From Rhizophagus sp. LPA8_4_AMF (taxonomy: Eukaryota; Glomeromycota; Glomeromycetes; Glomerales; Glomeraceae): a DNA stretch of 31,293 nucleotides. Positions within the stretch are counted from its first letter, which is position 1, and every line of letters begins with the position of its first letter. Location: the NCBI GenBank assembly GCA_021464525.1, contig JADRCO010000539.1, forward strand, positions 1 through 31,293, written 5' to 3'. The position numbers and the translations under genes are program-made. Under the pieces are notes generated by a model, which worked only from the letters and a program-made list of their open reading frames with translations, ran no database searches and had not been told where the DNA came from. Shown piece by piece: positions 1 to 11,500 of this stretch.

Positions 1-163
1 ATTGCATTTCTTGAATGAAATCATCAATTTTTTCATTTCCACTGATCCAATTTGCTAAATTTATGGAATTGCTTTGAACAAAAATATAATTTCCTGTATC
101 TGGATTTTGAGTTATTCCATATAATACTTGAAATGCTTCATGATTTGTTGGATATTTTTTAGC
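1..163 (-). repeat. N-lobe module, fourth exon of minus locus (cut by window edge)
   Basis: The exon starts AKKYPTNHEAFQVLYG directly after a TTAG acceptor and reads through NPDTGNYIFVQ, NLANWISGNEK and IDDFIQEMQ to the edge. It is open throughout the visible part. The array continues to the left of the window. Confidence 0.72.
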
Positions 164-1507
164 CTAAATATAAATAAAAGGGATTGTAAATGTATTAAAT
201 AAATAAAGTATTTAAATATTTGAAGAAATTTCATACCTTGTTTATTAAAGAATCAATGGATTCTTGTGAATTATGCAGACATTTTAAAGCAACTACTTTA
301 TTTGAATCTCTTGAATAATATGAACTCCACCGATGCTCCTTGTATAATGGACCATCCCTCCATATTGCTGTATATACAGTTATAAGGCCATTTCCGCCAG
401 TCTCTTTAATTTCATTAAACTGTTTGTATGGTATCCATTCAAGCACTATATTATCATAGTCATTAATTTTTAATTGCATTTCTTGAATGAAATCATCAAT
501 TTTTTCATTTCCACTGATCCAATTTGCCAAGTTTAAGTTTATAGAACTATTTTGAACTAAAATATAATTTCCTGTGTCTGGATTTTGAGTTATTCCATAT
601 AATACTTGAAATGCTTTATGATTTGTTGGATATTTTTTAGCCTAAATATAAATAAATAGGATTGTAAATGTATTAAATAAATAAAGTATTTAAATATTTG
701 AAGAAATTTCATACCTTGTTTATCAAAGAATCAATGGATTCTTGTGAATTATGCAGACATTTTAAAGCAACTTCTTTATTTGAATTTCTTGTATAATTGT
801 TCTTATTGTATAATGGACCATCCTTCCATATTGCTGAATATACTGTTATAAGATCATTTTTACCTGTCTATTTAATTTTATGAAACTGATTGTATAGTAT
901 CCATTCAGGCACTATATCATTGTAGTTCTTAATTTTTAATTGCCTTTCCAGAATAAAATTATTGACCTTTTTATTTCCACAAGTCCAATTTGTCAAGTTT
1001 ATAGAATTATTTTGAACCAAAATATAATCTCCTGTATCTGGATTTTGAGATATTCCATATAATACATGAAATGCATTTTTGTCTGTTAAATATCTTTTAG
1101 CCTAAATATAAATTAAAGAGATTGTAAATATAATAACTAAAAAGGTACCTAGTAATTAAAGAAATCCATACCTCATTTATTAAAAAATCAATAGATTCTT
1201 GTGAATTATGTAAACATTTTAAAGCAACTTCTTTCTTTGAACCTCTTATATATTCTCCATACTGAATATCCCAATATAATGGCCCATCCTTCCAAATTGC
1301 TGAATATACTGTTATAAGACCATTTTTGCCAGTCTCTTCAATTTCATTAAACAGTTTGTATGGTATCCATTCAAGGACTATATCTTCATTGTGTTTAATC
1401 TTTAATTGCCTCTCTTGAATAAAATTATCGAGTTTTTCATTTCCACTGGTCCAATTTGTAAAATTGGTTTTTAAATATTCTAGAATATTATTCCTTATCA
1501 AACGCAT
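1..1507 (-). CDS. Tandem kinase N-lobe exon gene, minus-strand locus (partial)
   Basis: Four tandem exons on the minus strand read from an ATG at 1507 and run off the left edge: 1507-1172, 1101-715, 641-237 and 163-1. The introns are 1171-1102, 714-642 and 236-164 (70-73 nt), all phase 0, with GTATG/GTATGAAA donors and TATATTTAG acceptors. Each exon encodes one N-lobe module of a Rhizophagus-type kinase: linker (SGNEKIDDFIQEMQLK), degenerate glycine loop in WIPYxxFNEI..YSAIWKDGP, the beta-3 VALKCLHN lysine, helix C, then YGI(S/T)QNPDTG of beta 4-5 at the start of the next exon. Exon 2 has an in-frame TAG at 870-868 where its neighbours have Glu. Because every exon is symmetric, skipping exon 2 would keep the frame. 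No catalytic lobe is visible. It is diverged head-to-head from the locus at 8185. Family assignment is from recalled similarity; splicing is inferred. Confidence 0.72.
237..641 (-). repeat. N-lobe module, third exon of minus locus
   Basis: This open exon of 135 codons holds YGITQNPDTGNYILVQ, SGNEKIDDFIQEMQLK, IKETGGNGLITVYTAIW and KVVALKCLHN, and ends INK at a GTATGAAA donor. It has two glycines in the loop (GGNG), the least degraded glycine loop in the window. Confidence 0.75.
715..1101 (-). repeat. N-lobe module, second exon of minus locus, with a stop codon
   Basis: This symmetric phase-0 exon of 129 codons starts AKRYLTDKNAF and contains YGISQNPDTGDYILVQ, TNWTCGNKK and YSAIWKDGPLYNK. A TAG at 870-868 interrupts IK(E)TGKND, where sister modules carry KETGKN. 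It ends INK, with Lys at the helix C Glu position. The module is either dead or skipped in splicing. Confidence 0.7.
1172..1507 (-). repeat. N-lobe module, first exon of minus locus
   Basis: This is a start exon of 112 codons with a unique N-terminus (MRLIRNNILEYLKTNF) before the shared NWTSGNEKLDNFIQERQ linker. It has the GKNGLITVYSAIWKDGP glycine-loop region, the EVALKCLHN beta-3 lysine, and the helix C Glu as the last codon before the GTATGG donor. Its layout matches the first exon of the plus locus at 8185. Confidence 0.75.
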
Positions 1508-2400
1508 ATTTTGAGAGAAAACAAAAGCGTGTTTTTAAAAGCACAAAAATTTTTTCAAATAAAAATCTTATTTATAATAAACAACAAGTAACAGGTGACA
1601 CAAAATCTTGCATTAATTACTTATGTAAGCATTACATAATGAAGCTCCTTAGTAATATTTTGATGCCGATCATGTCACAAAATAAAAATTTTTCTAGGTT
1701 GAATTTTTATAGCTTCAAATTCTTTTAAAATAATACACAATTTGTTTATCTTGTACCATGTATAATATATGTTTGCGAGTTAAAAAAAAACCTCAACTTT
1801 GAAATCACACTTAATTGACTGAATCACATTGAAATATTGAATAATAAAGTCACTACATTAGAATTAAAATAAAACCACACTAACTAGAAAGTTCTTAGAC
1901 CTTTTTGACTTGAGTCAATATATTACATTTATATGAAAATATTCAATTTATATTGATTTATTTATCAATAATAATATATATATATTTTAGTTGTAGAAAT
2001 TAAATAAAATAGGAATTATTTTTATAATTGTTAATATGGAGCTAATATATATAAAGTTTGATTATTTGTTAATATCATTTTTTATAATATTATATGGTTA
2101 ATTTACGAAATTTATCTAAATTAACTTACATTTTTTTTAATCTTGGGCACTATTAAATTGAAATTACTTAGTGTAAGGAACTAAAAAAATATAATTTAAC
2201 TTTAAACAATATTTTTGAATCCTTCATCAATTTGGTTTATTTATCATGTACATAACTTACTAAAATTTTTGCAAAAATGATAAAACGGAGTGTGAATTTG
2301 ATTAAACATAGGAGCATTTGATTGTCAAATGTCTTGTGATCGCCGATCATTTGTTTGTTGCAGATCTCATACTGATCGGTCGAAATGACTAAACCTGAAA
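1508..2400. repeat. Upstream region of minus locus, inverted copy of 7345-8184
   Basis: Read on the minus strand, this 0.9 kb is homologous to the sequence upstream of the plus locus. Matching landmarks are the ATGATCGG/GACATCGA patch, AATATTACTAAG, TTATGTAA-N3-TTACATAA, TTTAGTTCCT...TAATA(G/A)TG(C/T)CCAAG, AAGTTATGTACA(T/A)GATAAATAAA and GCGATCA(C/T)AAGACATT. I see no gene in it. It is probably the promoter and 5' region that was duplicated together with the gene. Confidence 0.65.
1621..1639. promoter_or_regulatory. Conserved dyad TTATGTAA-N3-TTACATAA, minus locus
   Basis: A perfect 8-bp inverted repeat with a 3-nt spacer (GCA), about 114 nt upstream of the start codon at 1507. The same dyad sits about 92 nt upstream of the paralogous start at 8185. 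Conservation within otherwise diverged upstream DNA suggests a binding site; the half-sites resemble bZIP-type sites, which is inference only. Confidence 0.4.
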
Positions 2401-2876
2401 AATTTTTTTTTTTCAATAAATAAAAGTAAAATGTTTGTTCGAGAATATAACTATTAAGACAAGTTTTGCATAATAAGAAAATCGAAGAATATCTGTAAAA
2501 CTTCATAACTTGAAAACCAACTCTTACCTGGTAAATATCTTACTTGTAAGTATAGTTTGTCATAAAAAGTTTATAAATCATGGAAAATTTGCAAGAAATA
2601 AACTTAACAAGAAACTTTTATTAGAAGCAATTGAAAAAAAAAAATGGAGGATATCGAGGAATCAAATTACATCTGGTTACACAATTAAGAGGGTCATACT
2701 AAACTGAAAATGGCGATAATATTCATAAAATTGTCATAAATAAAAAATTTCTCCATACAAATCTCAATAATAAACAAATGTATAATTTATTTTTAGAAAA
2801 TTAAATTTATAAAGCAACTTTATTTATTCAGTTATAATAATTTACAAATATTATATATGATTCTTCATCATTATAA
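2401..2876. other. Intergenic, no gene seen
   Basis: AT-rich spacer between the shared upstream repeat and the 3' end of the F-box gene. Short frames here on both strands look like chance: low complexity and no family resemblance. Confidence 0.5.
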
Positions 2877-4396
2877 CTAATCAATATTCTTAATAAAGTT
2901 ATCAACGTAAATAAATAAATCATTATAATTTCGAACTATAATATTATATAACTTGAATTCCCTCACTACATCTCTCAAATCAGTCAATTCTTTATTATTA
3001 ATATCCTTAATAGCTAAATACTTGACTCTTTCTCCCTTCATAATATATTCCTTTATATAATGTGAAAAATCATAACTACCTCTGTGTATTTCTATTAATA
3101 ATTTATTAATAAAACCATCTTGAAAATTTTCTAAGAATGCAATAAAATCGCTTTCTTTAACATTAAGTATCAAACTTAAGTATTCTAATTTAGAAGGGAG
3201 AGCTTGTCCTAGATTTTTTAATATGATTGAACTACCATTTGTTGAATGATTACCATCCCGTATATTGATTGAAAGATAATTAAGATTTTGATTAATATTT
3301 TCAATTAATTCAAATATTTTATAAGTAATATGATTTCCAAATTCACATAAATCAAATAATTTGATATTCTTACAATACTTTATAATTAATCCAAATAATA
3401 CTTGTCTTGATATTGGTTCATAATTAAAACTAAAACCGAAATTTTCCAAATAATCACCAGATATTTGTAATAATTGTTGGTATGGTTCAATTGTTGATAT
3501 ATCACTTAGAAATAAAGATTTCAATTTAAATGGTTTAGCTAAATTAATAATTTGTTTAGTAAAATTATTATTCAAGAAAGAACAATAAACGATATGAACA
3601 GATTCTAAAACATTTAATTGTTCAAACACTTTATCATGATTAATTATTACTCTTAAATCGACGTAATAGAAAATAATTGTATTTAAGGTATTTGAACAAT
3701 TATAATCTTTTAGTAACGATAATAATAATGATTGATATAAAGAGAAATAAGTAGGTTTTGATGTAAATGAATTATTTGTGATATACGATTATCAATTACC
3801 ATATTTCCATCACAATAGTTGATATAAAGATTTAAATTTTTAATATTATGAATAAAATTTTGATTTTGTAAAATTAACTCAATAATATCATTAAGACATG
3901 TACTATTATAAGTACCTGAGATCACAATTTCAAAAGTATGTAATTTTATTTCATTTTCAATAAAAATTTTAAATAATGATTTAGATATCAAATCAATATC
4001 TTCAAAAAGATATCTATCTTCGAATTTTGATTTCTTAATATCAATAATAATCCATTTCTCAATAGAAGTGATAAACTTATATAAATTCAATATTTTTAAA
4101 AAACTAGGATAATTGAACAGTGTATTCGTAGATGATGAATTGTTAAGAATTTTATGTTCATTAAATTTTTTTACAAAATCTTTATTTAAATTACTATGAA
4201 AGTAAGTATCAATAAAATCATAGTTTCTGGTACAAATTGAAAATGGATTGTCCCATAATAATGGAATCGTTATACGACACCATAATCTGTTAACTAAAAT
4301 GCATGAATATAAAGTTGAATGATCATACTGAAAATATTTTATAATTTTATATGTTAATTCAGGTAAATCTCCTGAAAATATTTTTGAACATGACAT
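2877..4396 (-). pseudogene. F-box protein gene with one frameshift
   Basis: This is the F-box/LRR-like type of protein that is strongly expanded in Rhizophagus; F-box proteins recruit substrates to SCF ubiquitin ligases. Two minus-strand frames make one protein. Part 1 (4396-3710, 228 aa) starts MSCSKIFSGDLPELTYKII and contains the F-box around residues 10-50 (LPELTYKIIKYF, LVNRLWCRITIPLLWDNPF). Part 2 (3629-2877, 250 aa) is the leucine-rich, irregular LRR-like half (FEQLNVLESVHIVYC, LKSLFLSDIS, LEYLSLIL). Part 1 ends in a stop at 3710, but another frame is open from about 3760 through 3630 (SLYQSLLLSLLKDYNC...) into part 2, so a one- or two-base indel near 3730-3760 separates them; the span of 1,520 nt is not a multiple of three. 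The single break points to a recent pseudogene, an allele, or an assembly error. No intron is needed. It lies alone between the two kinase-like loci. Confidence 0.78.
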
Positions 4397-4399
4397 ATT

Positions 4400-7344
4400 G
4401 TAATTGAAAAGGGGAGAAAGGTATCAAAATTTTATTATTATGCTAAATTATATCAATTTTCGGAGTGATGATTCCGATATTGTTGCACAATTCATGTCGA
4501 TTAATTGCGTGTAACATGTTTCAATAATTAGGCGCAGTTTTAATAAAAGCTATGAGAACTAGAAACTTGTTAAGCATAGTTAAGCATGTTTAAATTTTGT
4601 TTAGTTATGTTTAATAATATTTACATAGTATGATTCACTATGTTATAACGCTTTGTTGTAATAAATGTACACTTTCGTACGTTTAGGCAGTTGAGAATGT
4701 AATAATTTTATGTTCTGTTCTCGATGGTTTCAATAGTACCCGAAAAATATTAAAATAGGTAAGGTACAGCCAAATAACATTTACTTTGACTGTACGAATT
4801 TTTTCAGGGCCGGAATTACTATGAGAGTCAGTTACTAAAACAGGAAATAAAAATCTGGTCAACATTATCAAAGATTGTCTAAAAAAAGAAAGATTTACAT
4901 GATTATTTTGGCCTATACATATTTCAGTATTTTTCGGGGTCCTGTTTCAAAAAAAAAAAAAAAAAATGAAACTATTATAAAGTCCAGTGCCGGTTAAAGA
5001 TTTTTATTGTTGTTGGACATTTACGTAAAATTATAGTCCTTGGTCACACTTCGCTGCATGCAATAAATATTGCTTAAATGTATAATATTTTTTAAAGTTT
5101 GTAACTTTGATTGTTTACTCGATATATAAAATTATATACTATGTTGTTAAATTTTACAACATTTCTAACTTTTTTTTTACAATTTCATTACAATGTAACA
5201 ACGCACAAATATTCCCGGAAAATCATAAAAAATTCACAAATTTAATTACCACAAGTTAAATACAAAAATTCGAACCTAAATAAATGGACTGTAAAAATGA
5301 CAAGAAACCTAATTACCTTATTAATTGATAAAGTAATCATATTTTATTAGATAAACTAGATTTTTGTGTTGTACTATTTGGTTGTTACAGCTGTCATCAT
5401 ATTTGCAGTCACCAGATTGCTTAATTTAATTCTTAACTTTATAAATATATATAGTTAACTGCATTTGTAAAAATAAGTTTGTATTATTTATAAGTTTATC
5501 AATTTTTACTAGTAAGAAAAACTCAAATACTATCTATGGTTTGATACTTTATAAAGGTTTCAAAATTTGTATAGTATTATTAACTTTATTCGGTGAAAAA
5601 AATTGCTTAAGTGTTAACCACAGTAAATTATTATTTTCTTATACATAACAAAGTAGAGATTATAATTTATTGAATTATTGAGAATATACAAAATAGAGCA
5701 TAGCGGGTTACATTTGCACTTACCAAATATTTTTGATTTTACATCCAAAATTGGCAATTAATAGATGGTCTATGAAATCAAAATCTAATTTTATTAAATA
5801 GATTGGTAAATATTATGAAGGATCATGTATTAATTATGTTATGAAATATTTTTGGTGTGAGAAATTTTTTATTTCTATATTTTTACTTTAGAAAAGTGGT
5901 AAGAATGGTTGACGCTCACATGGTAAGAGAAATGAACCACTTAATGCAAAATTTAAATTTAAAAATTTTGTTTTCTCAGGAAGTAAATATTGCTTATTTC
6001 CGTAGTCATTTCACGTTCGCTTATGAACTTCCTCTTGCTAGTTTCTGTTATTTCATTCACGATTACTTCGTAACATGCACTTCATGTATGATGTTTAGTA
6101 GTCTTATCTCTATATTATTTTTTTTCTGACATTTAGGATTGATAATCTGGCCTGATTTGTGGTTGAATGCATTACTTTATAGATCAAATTGAACTTTTTT
6201 GCTTAAATAAATATTAAACTAATCTTAGGAGATAACTTTAGTCAAAGGAAAACCGTTTAATTCTTTCGTTCTGATTCCTAGATAGATCTGATATTGGATA
6301 TTTATGTAATTATGTATGAATCAAATGAGTTATTTAAAAGTAACTAGTAAATTATAATTAGGTAAAATTTTATTTTACAATAACCTTTCCAAAAAGATTA
6401 GACTACAATTACCTCTTGTTGCTTGTAATGTGTGGCAAATTATGAGCATTATTAATCTTGTATTAATTGAGATCTTCTGTTCCAGATTTACCAACAGTTA
6501 CCGAAACCATTCTCTAGTTTTATCAAGGTTCTTAATTTCCATTTGTATCTGTTTAGAAAATATCATCTATATATGTAATATTTGGGATCCATCCTGATTT
6601 CCATTTTTTTATCATGTTCGTAATCTTGGAGTGCTTCATTTTATTTCCTTTTAAACTAATCAAACAATTTATAAATTTTTCAATAAATTAAAAAATTTAC
6701 AAATTGAATATGAGATCGTATTTGAGATGACAATTCATTATTTAAAGATCAGAAAATGCAAAAAAGTATAAGTTGTTTTCTTAATAAAAAAACTCTAAAT
6801 AATGAAGAAAATTCACTATTATATTTTAATAAACATAATTAAAATAAAATTTTTCATTGACAGAGGAATAAGAAAGTAACAAGTATATTACATTGTATAA
6901 AGTTAGAATTTATAAAAAATGTAAGATTTCAATGAAAGCTGAGAATTACATAACATCTTAAAATTAAGGATGCAAATATCTAACATATATTATTAAAGTT
7001 GTAATTTTTGAGATAGGAAACTGATTGATGTACATTCTACTCTATTTTTATTCTAATTTCTTAATCAAACCACCAATGAAAAAAAAAATATCTATATTAA
7101 TTAAAAAAAAATTTTTTTTTTGCTCATTTTTATACTGTTTCTACCTTCAAATTCTTTTATATTGTCAATTATTTTATTATTTTTAATCAAGTGAATGTTA
7201 TGTCGTAATTTTTTTTTCAAAGAGTCATTCAAAAGTCATCAGAGCCAATACGAATTTACTATTATTTTTTTTTTTTAGTTAAAGCATATTTTTAAAAAAA
7301 ATCATCGAAAATATTATTTTTGAAACCAAGTTGTTGAAACGCAA
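4400..7344. other. Long AT-rich intergenic stretch, no gene seen
   Basis: About 2.9 kb with no reading frame I trust. It holds homopolymer runs (A18 at 4949-4966) and a short near-palindrome beginning TACAGCCAAATAAC and ending CTTTGACTGTA (about 4767-4797). The 90-codon frame at 5857-6129 is F/Y/S-rich and resembles no family. It probably holds decayed repeats plus the far upstream regions of the flanking genes. Confidence 0.5.
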
Positions 7345-8184
7345 CAAGGAAATAATTTTCAAAGTCATTAATTCATGTCGATCATATAAATCAGCGATCA
7401 TAAGACATTCGATGCTCTATTACGCTCGTTTTTAGCATTTTTATAAAGATTTTAATAAGTTATGTACAAGATAAATAAATCACGTTGGTAAAGAATTCAA
7501 ATATATAGTATTATTTTAAGTTGAAGTTAAGCTTTAATCATATTTGTTTTAGTTCCTAATTTAATAATGTCCAAGTAATTTAACAACTATATATAAATTA
7601 TAAAAAATAATATTAATTAGAAAATTTCATAAAATCAATCATAATATTATAAAATAATAATAATCAAGCTTTATAAACATTATATACATATTAACAACCA
7701 GTGAAAATACTTCCTACTATATTTAATTTTATTTTTTTTTTTTTATTCCTACAGCAACAAATATAAATATTTAATTATTAAATTGTTAATAAAAAAATTT
7801 ATACATATAATATATTAAATAGGACGGAGAATACTCCTAATTATTGTGATTCTAATATAGTACCTTTGTTATCCGGCGTGATTAAGTAAAACTTCAAAAA
7901 GTAAAAAATAGAACCGGTCTTTTTACAAACACTTATTAAAACATGATACAAAGTATATTTTATCTAAAAATTTGTTTTCTCAAGCTATAAAATTTAAATT
8001 CTTATCGTATATGTATTTTTTTTATGCTACATGATTGACATCGATTTCAACCATTTTGAAAAATATTACTAAGCTTATGTAATACTTACATAAGCTTATC
8101 TTTTTTGGAATTTGTGTTCAAATTACTTACGTGTGATTTACATATATAATGATCACAATATGATATTATTAATAATTTTTTAAG
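7345..8184. repeat. Upstream region of plus locus, inverted copy of 1508-2400
   Basis: This is the plus-strand counterpart of the minus-locus upstream DNA, with landmarks in the same order up to the start codon: GCGATCATAAGACATT near 7394, AAGTTATGTACAAGATAAATAAA near 7457, TTTAGTTCCTAATTTAATAATG near 7548, AATATTACTAAG near 8063 and the dyad at 8075. Divergence is substantial, so the duplication is not recent. Confidence 0.65.
8075..8093. promoter_or_regulatory. Conserved dyad TTATGTAA-N3-TTACATAA, plus locus
   Basis: In this copy the perfect inverted repeat extends to 12 bp per arm (AAGCTTATGTAA at 8071-8082, TTACATAAGCTT at 8086-8097, spacer TAC). It lies about 92 nt before the ATG at 8185. 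The inner 8+8 bp are identical to the dyad of the minus locus, whereas the outer bases are not. Confidence 0.42.
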
Positions 8185-8532
8185 ATGTCTTCTAAAAAAA
8201 ATCCATCAAACATTCTGACATATATAGAAAAAAATCTTGTATGTTGGACAAGTGGAAATGAAAAAATTGATAACTTTGTCCGGAAAATGCAATTAAAAGT
8301 CAATACCGAAAATGATGTAGTATTTGAATGGATACTATACAATCAGTTTGATGAAATTAAAGAGACAGGTAAAAATGGTCTTATAACAGTATATTCAGCA
8401 ATATGGAAGGATGGGCCATTACATTTATTTTCTCATAGTATATTTGAAGGATATAAAAGAGATTCAAATATAGAGGTTGCTTTAAAATGCTTACATAACT
8501 CACAAGAATCTATTGATTCCTTAATAAATGAG
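8185..8532 (+). repeat. N-lobe module 1 (start exon)
   Basis: 116 codons. ATG chosen because MSSKKNPSNILTYIEKNL replaces the beta 4-5 lead-in of later exons, as in the start exon of the minus locus. Linker WTSGNEKIDNFVRKMQLK, loop KETGKNGLITVYSAIWKDGP, beta-3 VALKCLHN, last codon GAG for the helix C Glu. Confidence 0.75.
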
Positions 8533-11500
8533 GTATAAAATTACTATAAATATTTAAGTAATTTTTTTTAACTAGTAAATTTACAATCTCTTTATTTATA
8601 TTTAGGCTAAAAAATATTCAAGAAAACATGAAGCATTAAATGTATTGTATGGAATTTCTCAAAATCCAGATACAGGAGATTATATCTTGGTACAAAATAA
8701 TTATATATGGGATAGTGAAAATGAAAAAATTGATGATTTCATTATTAAAAGTCGATTAAAATTAAATAACCATAATAACCATAAGGATATGGTATTAGAA
8801 TGGATACCATACAATCAGTTTAATGAAATTAAAGTTACATGTAAAAATGGCCTTATATCTTTATATACAGCAATATGGACGGTTGGTCCATTGGATTATG
8901 ATTATAATAATTATAGATACACAAGAGATTCAGATAAAGAAGTTGCTTTAAAATGCTTGCATAAATCACAAGAATCTATTGATTCTTTAATAAATGAGGT
9001 ATGGAATTTCTTAATATATCTAAATTTTTAATTAATATATTTACAATCTTTTTTATATATATTTAGGCTAAAAAATATATTGCATTTCAAGCATTGTATG
9101 GAATTTCTCAAAATCCAGATACAGGAGATTATATTTTGATTCAAAGTAGTAATTCTATAAACTTAGCAAATTGGATCAGTGGAAATGAAAAAATTGATGA
9201 TCTCATTCAAGAAATACAATTAAATTTTAATTACTATGATGGTTTAGTATTTGGTGAATGGATACCATACAATCAGTTTAATGAAATTAAAGAAACAAGC
9301 AAAAATGGCCCTATAACATTATATTCAGCAATATGGAAGGATGGTCCATTATACAAAAAGTATGGGCGGGACAATTTTACAACAGATTCAAATAAAAAAG
9401 TTGTTCTAAAATATTTACATAATTCGCAAGAATCCATTGATTTGCTAATAAATGAGGTATATAATTACTTTAAATATTTAAGTGATTTTTTTTTAACTAA
9501 TAAATTTACAATCTCCCTTTATTTATATTTAGGCTAAAAAATATTCAATAAAATATGAAGCAATTCATACATTGTATGGAATATCTCAAAATCCAGATAC
9601 AGGAGATTATATTTTGGTTCAAAATTATACTATCAACTTGGCAAATTGGTTCAGTGGAAATGAAAAAATTGATAATTTTATCCAAGAAAGGCAATTAAAA
9701 ATTAGAATCTATAGTGATGATATAGTACTTGAATGGATACCATTCGACCAGTTTAATGAAATTAAAGAAACAGGCACAAATGGTCTTATAACAGTATATT
9801 CAGCAATATGGAAGGATGGTCCATTGTATTATAAGTATGACAGATATACAAGAAATTCAAATAAAGAGGTTGCTTTAAAATGTTTACATAATTCGCAAGA
9901 ATCCATTGATTATTTAATAAATGAGGTATGAAATTTCTTTAATATTTGGATACTTTTTTTTAATTAATATATTTACGATCTCTTATTTATATTTAGGCTA
10001 AAACCTATCCACCAAATCTTGAAGCATTTCAATTATTGTATGGAATTTCTCAAAATCCAACTACAGGAGATTATATATTGGTTCAAAATAATTATATATG
10101 GGATAGTGAAATTGATAATTTCATTAAAGAAAGACAATTCAAAATTAACAATTATGATGATATAGTGCTTGAATGGGTATCATACTATCAGTTTAATGAA
10201 ATTAAAGAAACAAGCAAAAATGGCCCTATAACAGTATATTCAGCAATATGGAAGGATGGTCCATTATACAAAAAGTGTGGGTGGGACAATTATACAAGAG
10301 ATTCAGATAAAGAAGTTATTTTAAAATGCTTACATAAACCACAAGAATCTATTGATTCTTTAATAAATGAGGTATAAAATTACTTTAAATATTTAAGTGA
10401 TTTTTTTAACTAGTAAATTTACAATCTCTTTTATTTATATTTAGATTAAAAGATATCCAACAAAACATGAAGCATTTCAAGTATTATATGGAATATCTCA
10501 AAATCCAGTTACAGGAGATTATATTTTTATTCAAAATAATTCTATAAACTTAGCAAATTGGTTTAGTGGAAATGAAAAAATTGATGACTTCATTCAAAAA
10601 ATGCAAATAAAAATAAATAACCAGAAGGATATAGTATTTGAATGGATACCATATAATCAGATTAATGAAATCAAAGAAACATACAAAAATGACCATATAA
10701 CAGTATATTCAGCAATATGGAAGGATGGTCCATTATACAAAAAGAATAAGTGGAATAATTATACAAGAGATTCAGATAAAGAAGTTACTTTAAAATGCTT
10801 ACATAAACTAAAAGAATCTATTAATTCTTTAATAAATGAGGTATGAAATTTCTTCAAATATTTAAGTACTTTTTTAATTTAATATATTTACAATCTCTTT
10901 TATTTATATTTAGATTAAAAGATATCCAAAAAAACATGAAGAATTTCAAGTATTGTATGGAATATCTCAAAACCCAGTTACAGGAGATTATATATTGATT
11001 CAAAATAATTCTATAAACTTGGCAAATTGGATCAGTGGAAATGAAAAAATTGATGATTTCATTCAGGAAATGCAATTAAAAATCAATGATGATTTAGTAT
11101 TTGAATGGATACCATACAATCAGTTTAATGAAATTAAAGAAATAGGTACAAATAGTCTTATGACATTATATTCAGCAATATGGAAGGATGGTCCATTGCA
11201 CAAGTTGTTGGATAATTATATTGATTCTGATAATAATATTGATAATATATATATAAGAGATTCAGATAAAAAAGTTGCTTTAAAATGTTTACATAAATCA
11301 CAAGAATCAATTAATTCTTTAATAAATGAGGTATGGAATTTCTTAAAATATCTAAACATAATTTTTAATCAGTAATAATATATTTATAATCTCTTTTATT
11401 TATATTTAGGTTAAAAGATATCCAACAAAACATGTAGAATTTCATGTATTGTATAGAATTTCTTAAAATATCTAAACATAATTTTTAATCAGTAATATAT

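Noticed and set aside
2237-2707. Short frames on both strands (2237-2506 minus, 2510-2707 plus)
   Set aside because: The first overlaps upstream DNA shared with 7345-8184, where the frame is not kept; the second is short and K/N/I-rich.
4683-4871. 62-codon minus-strand frame
   Set aside because: No recognisable features; it spans a small near-palindrome and looks incidental.
4949-4966. A18 run as a possible retroelement tail
   Set aside because: No target duplication or element sequence beside it that I can identify.
5857-6129. 90-codon plus-strand frame
   Set aside because: F/Y/L/S-rich composition, no family resemblance, no supporting context; consistent with chance in AT-rich DNA.
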